Source: an uncultured Myxococcales bacterium (GTDB taxonomy: Bacteria; Myxococcota_A; UBA9042; DTJE01). Taken from it: 41,147 nucleotides of DNA. The DNA is taken from positions 1 through 41,147 of the forward strand of contig CALJUR010000046.1 of assembly GCA_937975765.1 (NCBI GenBank). Direction: 5' to 3'. Every line of letters starts with the position of its first letter. Positions within the stretch are counted from its first letter, which is position 1. The position numbers were made by a program, and so were the translations under genes. Shown piece after piece: positions 28,259 through 37,488 of this stretch. Below the pieces are notes generated by a model, which worked only from the letters and a program-made list of their open reading frames with translations, searched no databases and had not been told where the DNA came from.

Positions 28259-30220
28259 ATGCCGACGCCCTCCATCGAGACCCTGCTGGCCGTGGTCGTG
28301 CTGGCGCCGCTGGCGGGTGCGATCGTCAACGGCCTGCTGTCGGGCGTGCTGTCCCGGAAGACGGTCAGCGTGCTGGGAGTCGGCGCGCCGGTCGTCGCGC
28401 TGGGGGCCGCGTTGTGGGCGATCCTGCTGTGGCTGCCGCTGAGGGCGTCGCTGCCGGACCAGGCGGTGACCGCCGTGCTGTTCCGGTGGATCGAGGCGGG
28501 CCCGGTGGCGATCGACCTGTCGCTGTACCTGGACCCGCTGTCGGCCGTCATGGCGCTGGTCGTCACCTGCGTCGGGTCGCTGATCCACCTTTACAGCGTC
28601 GGGTACATGCACGACGACCCGTCCTACGCCCGCTACTTCAGCCACCTGAACCTGTTCATGTTCGCGATGCTGCTGCTGGTGCTGGGGCGCAGCCTGGCCG
28701 TGCTGTTCATCGGCTGGGAAGGCGTCGGCCTGTGCAGCTACCTGCTGATCGGGTTCTGGTTCGACGACATGGACAAGGCGATCGCCGGCAAGAAGGCCTT
28801 CATCGTCAACCGCATCGGCGACTTCGGCTTCCTGCTGGCGCTGTTCTTCCTGCTGTTCCACCTGGACGGCAGCCTGGACGTGCCGACGCTGCGCGCCGCG
28901 GTGGCCGACCCGGCCTCGGCGTTCAACACCGACGGCGCGATGGTCACGCTGGTGACGCTGCTGCTGTTCGTCGGCGCGACGGGCAAGTCCGCGCAGATCC
29001 CGCTGTACGTGTGGCTGCCGGACGCGATGGCCGGCCCGACCCCGGTTTCCGCCCTGATCCATGCCGCGACGATGGTCACGGCCGGCGTCTACATGATCGC
29101 GCGCCTGAACTTCCTGTATGTGCTGGCGCCCGTCTCGATGGCGGTCGTGGCCTCGGTGGGCGCCGCCACGGCGATCTTCGCGGCGTCGATCGGCCTGGTG
29201 CAGAACGACATCAAGAAGGTGCTGGCCTACTCGACGGTCAGCCAGCTGGGCTACATGGTGCTGGGCGCGGGCGTCGGGGCGTTCGGTGCCGGCGTCTTCC
29301 ACCTGATGACCCACGCCTTCTTCAAGGCCTGCCTCTTCCTGGGGGCCGGCAGCGTCATCCACGCCCTGCACGGCCAGCAGGACATCCGGCGGATGGGCGG
29401 GCTGGCGCGGCACATGCCGTTCACGCGCTGGACGTTCCTGGTGGCCACGATGGCCATCGCCGGCGTGCCGCTGCTGTCGGGCTTCTTCAGCAAGGACGAG
29501 ATCCTGTTCAAGACCCTGACGTTCCGGCACGCGTCGGGCGTCGTGCCCGGCTGGCTGAACGCGGTCTGGTTCGCCCTGGCCCTGGGCGCGGCGCTGATGA
29601 CCGCGCTGTACATGTTCCGGCTGTACTTCCTGGTGTTCTCGGGGGACAGCCGGGACCCGCACGCGCACCCGCACGAATCCCCGGCGTCGATGACGATCCC
29701 GCTGATCGTGCTGGCGGCGGGGGCGGCCCTGGCCGGGTACGTCGGCCTTCCCGACCCGTCGCTGAACGTGTGGGAACACTTCCTGGCGCCCGTCTTCGGC
29801 GGCGCCGAGGAGGCGATCCATGCGACCGGGTCGCACGCGCTGGAATTCGCCCTGATGGGCGTGTCGTCGGTCGTGGCGGTGTCGGGCATCGCGCTGGCCT
29901 GGTGGCTGTACCGGGGGGCGGGCCGCGACGTGCCGGCCCGGCTGGCCGCGTCGATGGCGGGCCTGCACCGGACGCTGTCGAACAAGTACTACGTGGACGA
30001 GGCGTACGACCTGGCGGTTGTGCGGCCGTTGAAGGCCATCGCCCACCATGCCTGGAAGTGGATCGACGCGGGCCTGGTGGACGGCCTGCTGGTGAACGGC
30101 CCGGCGCGGCTGCTGTCCGCGCTGGGCGGCGGCGTGCGGCGGCTGGCGACGGGGGACGTGCAGGCCTACGCGGCGGCGCTGGCCCTGGGCCTGGCCGTCA
30201 TCGTCTTCCTGTTCCTGTAG
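28259..30220 (+). CDS. nuoL: NADH-quinone oxidoreductase subunit L (antiporter-like)
   Basis: This 653-residue distal antiporter-like subunit of complex I has about 16 membrane helices. The functional residues are seen in order: FIGWEGVGLCSYLLIGFW (conserved Glu), GKKAFIVNRIGDFGF, SAQIPLYVWLPDAMAGPTPV (Lys in the preceding TGK), SALIHAATMVTAGVYMIAR, and GFFSKDEILFK (C-terminal Lys/Asp region). The C-terminal part includes the lateral amphipathic helix and the final anchor helix (YAAALALGLAVIVFLFL). The length is normal. The ribosome-binding site is weak, and coupling to nuoK is likely. Confidence 0.97.
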   Translation: MPTPSIETLLAVVVLAPLAGAIVNGLLSGVLSRKTVSVLGVGAPVVALGAALWAILLWLPLRASLPDQAVTAVLFRWIEAGPVAIDLSLYLDPLSAVMALVVTCVGSLIHLYSVGYMHDDPSYARYFSHLNLFMFAMLLLVLGRSLAVLFIGWEGVGLCSYLLIGFWFDDMDKAIAGKKAFIVNRIGDFGFLLALFFLLFHLDGSLDVPTLRAAVADPASAFNTDGAMVTLVTLLLFVGATGKSAQIPLYVWLPDAMAGPTPVSALIHAATMVTAGVYMIARLNFLYVLAPVSMAVVASVGAATAIFAASIGLVQNDIKKVLAYSTVSQLGYMVLGAGVGAFGAGVFHLMTHAFFKACLFLGAGSVIHALHGQQDIRRMGGLARHMPFTRWTFLVATMAIAGVPLLSGFFSKDEILFKTLTFRHASGVVPGWLNAVWFALALGAALMTALYMFRLYFLVFSGDSRDPHAHPHESPASMTIPLIVLAAGAALAGYVGLPDPSLNVWEHFLAPVFGGAEEAIHATGSHALEFALMGVSSVVAVSGIALAWWLYRGAGRDVPARLAASMAGLHRTLSNKYYVDEAYDLAVVRPLKAIAHHAWKWIDAGLVDGLLVNGPARLLSALGGGVRRLATGDVQAYAAALALGLAVIVFLFL

Positions 30221-30235
30221 GCCACGGAGCGACCG

Positions 30236-31845
<1,610 letters not shown>

Positions 31846-31849
<4 letters not shown>

Positions 31850-33534
31850 GCGACCTCCTCTCCCTCTCTCCCATGCTGGCGTGCGCGTTCACCGGCCTGC
31901 TGGTGATGGCGCTGGACCTCCTGACCGGGACCGGCCGCAAGCCCTTCCTGGCGTGGGTGACCGCGGCGGGATTCGCCGTCTCGGGCGCGCTCGCCCTGGG
32001 GTTGTGGCAGGCGCCGGTCGCGCTGCACGCGCCGTTCCTGTCCGGGGTGCTGGCGATCGACCCGCACGGGGCGTTCTTCACCGGCGTGATCCTGTTGTCG
32101 GGCGTGCTGGCGGCGCTGCTGGCGGCCGACTACCTGCCGGAACAGGGCATCGACGGCGGCGAGGTCTACAGCCTGCTGGCCTTCTCGGTCACCGGCGCCA
32201 TCCTGCTGGTGATCGCGACGGACCTCGTCACGCTGTTCCTGGGCCTGGAGATCATGAGCCTGGCGCTGTACGTGCTGGCGGCCGGCAAGCGGGCGTCGCC
32301 GTTCGCGGCGGAGGCCGGCATCAAGTACTTACTGCTGGGCGGCGTGGCGTCGGCCTTCCTGCTGATGGGCGTGGCGTTCCTGTACGGCGCGACGGGCTCG
32401 CTGGACCTGGCCGCGATCGGTCGCTTGCTGGCGGCCGGCGGGCCGGGCATCGACCCGCTGCTGGTCCAGGGCGCGATGGTGCTGCTGATCGTGGCGCTGG
32501 GGTTCAAGGTGGCGGCGGTGCCGTTCCACTTCTGGACGCCCGACGTGTACGAGGGCGCGCCGACCCCGGTCACGGCCTTCATGGCCGGCGCGGTCAAGGC
32601 GGCGGCGTTCGCGGTGCTGGCGCGGGTCGTGCTGACCCTGGCGCGCGCGCCAGTGCTGGCCGGACTGGACGTGTCCACGGGCGACCTGCTGCTGGGCCTG
32701 TCGGTGCTGTCCATGGTCGTCGGCAACGTCCTGGGCATCGTGCAGGACAACGTGAAACGCATCCTGGCGTACTCGTCCATCGCGCACGCCGGGTACCTGC
32801 TGCTGGGCGTCTGGGCCACGCAGTCGCTGGCCGGCGCCCCCGGCGTGCAGACGCTGAACGAAGCGGTGCCGTTCTACCTGCTGGCGTACGCGATCGCGAC
32901 GGTTGGCGCCTTCGGCGTGCTGGCGCTGCTGGGGAGGGCGGGCGAGGAGGACCTGTCGCTGCCGCGCATCGCGGGGCTGGGACGCCGCCACCCCGCTCTG
33001 GGGGCCGCGCTGCTGGTTTCCGTGCTGTCGCTGGCCGGCCTGCCGCCGCTGGGCGGCTTCCTGGCCAAGTTCCACCTGTTCCAGCAGGTCCTGATCGCCG
33101 CGCCGGACCGCGCGCTGCCCTGGGTGGTACTGGCCGTGCTGGCCAGCGTGGTGGCGCTGTACTACTACCTGCGCATCCTGCTGTACGCCTACTTCCGCGA
33201 GCCCGAGGACACGCCGGCCCAGGCGATCCCGGGCGCGGCCGGCACCCTGGCGCTGGCGGCGGTCGTAGTGCTGACGCTGGTCCTGGGGGTCGCCCCCGGC
33301 CGGTTCCTTGTGGCGTCCCGTTCCGCGGCCCAGGCGGCCGTCCTGTCGCCCTCCGCCGTCGTGGCGCCCGCTCCCGCCACCCCGACCGCCGCGGATCCCT
33401 CGCGCGTGGCCGGTTCCCCGCCGGTCCGGCCGCGCCTTCCCGAGGCGCTGAATCCCCGCCTGCGGCCGCTGATGCCCCTTCCCGCCCCGTCTCCCGCGTC
33501 CCGGCAGACCCTGGTCGAGCCCGGCGCCCGGTAG
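31846..33534 (+). CDS. nuoN: NADH-quinone oxidoreductase subunit N with a proline-rich C-terminal tail
   Basis: This 562-residue antiporter-like subunit has LFLGLEIMSLALYVLAA (key Glu), AGIKYLLLGGVASAFLLMGV, FKVAAVPFHFWTPDVYEGAP (key Lys) and TPVTAFMAGAVKAAAFAVLA. SIAHAGYLLLGVW and SLAGLPPLGGFLAKF are typical of NuoN. After the last membrane helix (LALAAVVVLTLVLGVAPGRF), a tail of about 75 residues is rich in Pro, Ala, Arg and Ser, which is unusual for the family. The ATG at 31846 overlaps the nuoM stop. It is the last gene of the operon and converges on the lipoprotein gene. Confidence 0.95.
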
Positions 33535-33608
33535 GCCCCGGTGCAGGGGCGGGCGGCGACGGTCGTTCCTCCTGGCGAAACCGGCGAAGGACCGGGTCGA
33601 CAAGCGCC

Positions 33609-35849
33609 TCAGGGGACGCAGGGCGTCTCGTCGATCACGCCGTTGCAGTTGTCGTCGACGACGTTGCCGCAGACCTCGCTGGCCAGGTGCGACACTGCGG
33701 GGTTCAGCGGCGCGCAGTCCGCGGGCGACGGCGGCGGGCAGCCGAAGTTCGCGTTGAAGTCCCCGTCGCCATCGATGTCGCAGTCGCACGCGTCGCCCTG
33801 GCCGTCGAGGTCCAGGTCGGGCTGCAGGCCCGTCGAGGGGCTGGCGGCGTTCGCGATCATCGGGCAGTTGTCCGGCGGGGACGGTTGCGGGCAGGCCCGG
33901 CCGTCCTTGTCCTGGCCGGGGTCGCCGAACCCGTCGCCGTCGATGTCGCAGTCGCAGGCATCGCCCTTCCCGTCGTGGTCGGTGTCGGCCTGGTCGGGAT
34001 TCGCCAGCAGCGGGCAGGTGTCGCCGGCGTTCGGCCACCCGTCCCGGTCCCAGTCGGTGTTGCAGGCGTCGCCCATCTCGCCGCCCCACTCGTTCTCCTG
34101 GCCCGGGTTGAACACCGACGGGCAGTTGTCGCAGGCCGGCTGCCCGGCACCGCCGCAAGGGGCGCACCCGGGGTTCGCGTTCGGGGCGCCGTCGTCGTCG
34201 ATGTCGCAGTCGCACGCGTCCCCCCAGGCGTCCTTGTCCAGGTTCTTCTGGCCGGGGTTCTGCACGGTCGGGCAGTTGTCCGGTGCCAGCGGGGTCGTGC
34301 ATCCCGGGTTGGCGTTGTAGATGCCGTCACCGTCGATGTCGCAGTCGCAGGCGTCGCCCTGCGCGTCGCCGTCCAGGTTGCCCTGCCCGGGGTTCGGCAC
34401 CGTCCGGCAGTTGTCCGGGACGGCCACCTCCGGGCAGCCCGGGTTGTTGCTGGCGATCCCGTCGCCGTCCGCGTCGCAGTCGCAGGCATCGCCATCCGCG
34501 TCCCCGTCGGCGTTGGCCTGGTCGGCGTTCGACACGGAGGGGCAGTTGTCGGCCGGGTCCGGCACCGGGCACTTCCCGCCTTGCAGGTCCAGGTCGGCCG
34601 CGTTGAACACCCCGTCGCCGTCGATGTCGCAGTCGCAGGCGTCGCCCTCCCCGTCGAGGTTCGAGTCGGTCTGGTCCACGTTCGGGACCCGCCGGCAGGT
34701 GTCGACCGTGTCCGGGATCCCGTCGTCGTCGTCGTCCGGGTCGCAGGCGTCGCCGGCCCGCGCGCCCTCGGCCTCCAGCGCGGCGTCGTTGTTCTCCTGG
34801 CCCGGGTCGGCGTCCATCGGGCAGACGTCCGTCCCGTTCGGCACCCCGTCCCCGTCGATGTCCGGGTCCACGCAGTCGGCCTTGCGGTCGTGGTCGGTGT
34901 CGGGGAAGCCCTCGTCGATGATGTCGTCGCAGTCCTCGTCCGTGCCGTCGCAGGTCTCCTTTCGGGCGACCGGCCCCACGCAGAAGTCCTGGTTCCCGCC
35001 CTCGCAGGACTTCAGCCCCGGGCACGCGCCGAACTCGTTGATCACGTAGCACTCGACGGGCTCGATGTCCTCGTCGGTCTCGCCGTCGCAGTCCTCGTCG
35101 ATCCCGTTGCAGGACTCGACCGACGGCACCCGCGCGTCGCACTTCCCGTTGCAGGTCCGCGCGCCCGTGCAGGTGCCCAGGTCGTTCGTGGTCTCGCAGT
35201 ACGTCACGTACCCGGCCTCCGCGAACTTCGGGGTGCACGGGCACTGGCGGTCGACCGGCTGGCATTGCAGCGTGCTGCCGCCGTCCGCCCTCGCGACCGC
35301 GGCGCACTCGAACGGCTTGGGGGTCTGCGGGCAGTCGTCGTCCTTCCCGCAGGGGGAGCCGCAGTACCGGCCCTCGGTGCCGCGGTCGATGCACAGGGAC
35401 GCGGGGGCCTCCCCGGTCGCGCCGGGGGTGCAGTCGTCATCCGCCATGCAGGGACGGCACAGGTCGGGATACCGGGGGACGCATCCGTGCAGCGGTTCGC
35501 CTCCCGTGGAGGTGACGACCTCGCATCCCCAGCCCTTCGGGCAAGCCGCCTCGGACTCGCAGGGGAACGAGCAGAGGGAGCCGTTCATCGAGTCGACGCA
35601 GAGGGACGAATCGCAGTCCGCGAAGGACTCGCACGGGCACAGCGGGCCGCCCGGGCAGATCGGGCGGATGTCGGTCCCGGCGACGTCCTCCTCCCCCGAA
35701 AGGTCGCATGCCGGGCAGTCCGCCGTCCCGTCCTCGCCCGCGACGTCCCCCGAGGGGCCGTCCCCGCCGGGCCCGCAGGCCGGCAGGGCCGCCAGCGCCA
35801 GGGACAGCAGGGCCGGCATCAGGGGGAGCAGGTGCGGGCGTCGGGGCAT
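33609..35849 (-). CDS. Lipoprotein with MopE-like and thrombospondin type 3 calcium-binding repeats
   Basis: This 746-residue secreted lipoprotein has signal peptide LPLMPALLSLALAALPAC, with the lipobox LPAC (Cys25). An acidic linker and a Cys-rich region (about residues 40-230) with EGF-like spacing follow. Next come two MopE-like motifs (SCNGIDEDCDGETDED and TCDGTDEDCDDIIDEG), then eight TSP3-type units of the form GDACDCDIDGDG, and a final MopE-like motif (CGNVVDDNCNGVIDETPC). Such Asp/Cys repeats bind calcium and are common on the surface of Myxococcota. The ATG at 35849 follows GGAGGTCCCCG. A TACAAT -10-like box lies at 35920-35925 on the minus strand, without a clear -35. Its function is unknown; a surface structural or adhesion role is plausible. 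Confidence 0.88.
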   Translation of the reverse strand: MPRRPHLLPLMPALLSLALAALPACGPGGDGPSGDVAGEDGTADCPACDLSGEEDVAGTDIRPICPGGPLCPCESFADCDSSLCVDSMNGSLCSFPCESEAACPKGWGCEVVTSTGGEPLHGCVPRYPDLCRPCMADDDCTPGATGEAPASLCIDRGTEGRYCGSPCGKDDDCPQTPKPFECAAVARADGGSTLQCQPVDRQCPCTPKFAEAGYVTYCETTNDLGTCTGARTCNGKCDARVPSVESCNGIDEDCDGETDEDIEPVECYVINEFGACPGLKSCEGGNQDFCVGPVARKETCDGTDEDCDDIIDEGFPDTDHDRKADCVDPDIDGDGVPNGTDVCPMDADPGQENNDAALEAEGARAGDACDPDDDDDGIPDTVDTCRRVPNVDQTDSNLDGEGDACDCDIDGDGVFNAADLDLQGGKCPVPDPADNCPSVSNADQANADGDADGDACDCDADGDGIASNNPGCPEVAVPDNCRTVPNPGQGNLDGDAQGDACDCDIDGDGIYNANPGCTTPLAPDNCPTVQNPGQKNLDKDAWGDACDCDIDDDGAPNANPGCAPCGGAGQPACDNCPSVFNPGQENEWGGEMGDACNTDWDRDGWPNAGDTCPLLANPDQADTDHDGKGDACDCDIDGDGFGDPGQDKDGRACPQPSPPDNCPMIANAASPSTGLQPDLDLDGQGDACDCDIDGDGDFNANFGCPPPSPADCAPLNPAVSHLASEVCGNVVDDNCNGVIDETPCVP
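33760..34760. repeat. Degenerate DNA-level repeats encoding TSP3 units
   Basis: Blocks encoding GDACDCDIDGDG and DNCP(S/T)V.NPGQ recur eight times with high nucleotide similarity (for example TCGCAGTCGCA next to GTCGCCGTC on the plus strand), spaced roughly 110-150 bp apart. Recombination between blocks could change repeat number. Confidence 0.75.
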
Positions 35850-35941
35850 CGGGGACCTCCGGGTCGATTCCGCCGCCCCGGATCCCCTTCGAGGGCGGAC
35901 CGGGGGCGGCCACCGGGGGATTGTACCCGCTGAAGCGACCG

Positions 35942-35970
35942 TTGCGCGATCCGAGAGGGGGCGCTATCGT
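35942..35970 (+). promoter_or_regulatory. Candidate sigma-70 promoter for the ceramidase-like gene
   Basis: TTGCGC (35942-35947) and TATCGT (35965-35970) are separated by 17 bp, about 28 bp upstream of the start codon. Confidence 0.6.
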
Positions 35971-35997
35971 TCGTGCGCCGCCTGTGGAGGGGTAGAA

Positions 35998-37449
35998 ATG
36001 GCGATTTGGACGAACCTGGCGCGGGTGACGACGGTGGCGATGGCCCTGGGCGCGTTCGCGTGCGCGGGATCCATGCAGATCGACGCGGACAAACTGGCGC
36101 AACTGGACCTGCCCACGCCGACGAAGGCCCTGGACCGGGTGCACCAGGAGATCGCGAACCGGGCGGACGGGAAACTGTACGCGGGCGCCGCGATGGTCGA
36201 CATCACGACGGACCTGGCCCGGAAGGACGGCATCTACATCGGCGGCTTCGACATGGGCCGCAAGAGCAAGGGCGTCCGGGATCCGGTGTTCGCCCACGCG
36301 CTGTTCCTGGACGACGGGAACACGCCGTTCGTGCTGGTGACGCTGGACACCATCGGGTACATGAACGACGACTCGAAGGCGTCGCGTGCCCGCATCACCG
36401 ACCACCACGCCGAAAACGTCGTGATCGCGGCCATCCACGACCACGTGGGCCCCGACACGATCGGCTACTGGGGGCCGGCGCTGGGCGGGGTCCTGCCGAT
36501 CGCCAGCGGGCGCGTGCCCGAATACATGGCGGCGCTGGAAGTGCTGATCGCCCACGCGGTGGACCTGGCCGCCCAGTCCGCGAAGCCCGCGCGGCTGCGC
36601 TTCTCGCAGGGCCCGGTGGACCCGTCGCTGTCGCTGAACATCCACCCGCAGATCCGCAGGCAGAAGGACGACGTGGTCCGGGTGATGAGCGTCGAGGGCG
36701 AGGACGGGTCGGCGATTGCCACGGTGGCGAACTGGGGTTGCCACGTCGAGGCGATGTGGAACGACGACCAGATCTCGGCCGACTGGGCGGGGGTGTTCTA
36801 CGACCGGATCCGGAAGGACGTCGGTGGCGTGCCGCTGCTGGTGATGGGCGCACTTGGCGGGCTGGTGACGATCGATCCCGGCGACGACAAGATGGCCCTG
36901 GAAAAGGAGATCATGGACGTCTTCCTGAAGCACATGTCGCAGGCCGAGCGCGTCGCCCTGATGCATCGCGTCGGCAACGGGTTCGCGGACGCCGTGCTGG
37001 CCGCGGCGAAGACGGCCCCCGGGCCGGTCGGACCGCTGGGCGTCTCCCTGCACCTGGCGCACAAGGCGTTCGACCTGCCGCTGAAGAACTGGATCTTCGA
37101 GTACATGGGCAACCGCGGCATGATGAAGCGGACGATGAAGACGTCCGGCAGCAAGGCGTGGATGCACACCGAGATGACGGCGCTGCAGTTCCGGCACGGG
37201 ACCGAGGTGCTGGCGGACCTGGCCTCCGTGCCCGGCGAGCCGGCGCCGACGCTGGTGCAGGACCTGGACGCGACGTCGGATGCCCCGGTGAAGTTCACGG
37301 TGGCGCTGGGCAACGACGAGGTCGGCTACATGGTGCGCGAGGCCGACTGGGACCTGCCCCAGTACGAGTACGAGCGCACCATGTCGCTGGGCAAGGTCAC
37401 CGGATCCATCGTGCTGAAGGTGATGCGGGAACTGCGCGACTCGCTGTGA
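35998..37449 (+). CDS. Neutral/alkaline ceramidase-like secreted lipoprotein
   Basis: This 483-residue protein has an N-terminal signal (ARVTTVAMALGAFACAG) with a possible lipobox at Cys22. The body resembles the neutral ceramidase N-terminal domain: AGAAMVDITTDLARKDGIYI, GGFDMGRKSKGVRDPVFAHA, LFLDDGNTPFVLVTLDTIGY, AAIHDHVGPDTIGYWG (His147 and His149 at the zinc site, where ceramidases have HTHSGP), and VANWGCHVEAMW (in place of NFAxHPT). Known members hydrolyse ceramide to sphingosine and fatty acid in the periplasm or outside the cell. The changed residues around the zinc site and the missing full C-terminal domain leave the substrate open. The ATG at 35998 follows GGAGGGGTAGAA. Confidence 0.78.
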   Translation: MAIWTNLARVTTVAMALGAFACAGSMQIDADKLAQLDLPTPTKALDRVHQEIANRADGKLYAGAAMVDITTDLARKDGIYIGGFDMGRKSKGVRDPVFAHALFLDDGNTPFVLVTLDTIGYMNDDSKASRARITDHHAENVVIAAIHDHVGPDTIGYWGPALGGVLPIASGRVPEYMAALEVLIAHAVDLAAQSAKPARLRFSQGPVDPSLSLNIHPQIRRQKDDVVRVMSVEGEDGSAIATVANWGCHVEAMWNDDQISADWAGVFYDRIRKDVGGVPLLVMGALGGLVTIDPGDDKMALEKEIMDVFLKHMSQAERVALMHRVGNGFADAVLAAAKTAPGPVGPLGVSLHLAHKAFDLPLKNWIFEYMGNRGMMKRTMKTSGSKAWMHTEMTALQFRHGTEVLADLASVPGEPAPTLVQDLDATSDAPVKFTVALGNDEVGYMVREADWDLPQYEYERTMSLGKVTGSIVLKVMRELRDSL

Positions 37450-37453
37450 CGAC

Positions 37454-37478
37454 GCGGCCGGTGTCGGCTCCCGGCCGC
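37454..37478. terminator. Hairpin between convergent ceramidase-like gene and ftsK
   Basis: An 8-bp perfect GC stem (GCGGCCGG at 37454-37461 with CCGGCCGC at 37471-37478) sits in a 39-bp gap between two stop codons. It could end both transcripts. No T-run is present. Confidence 0.5.
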
Positions 37479-37488
37479 CTTCCTCCCC

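Noticed and set aside
31881..35933. A 1350-codon plus-strand open frame across nuoN and the lipoprotein gene
   Set aside because: Its composition is Arg/Ala/Val repeats produced by reading the TSP3 repeat DNA in antisense; no start signal or domain is seen.
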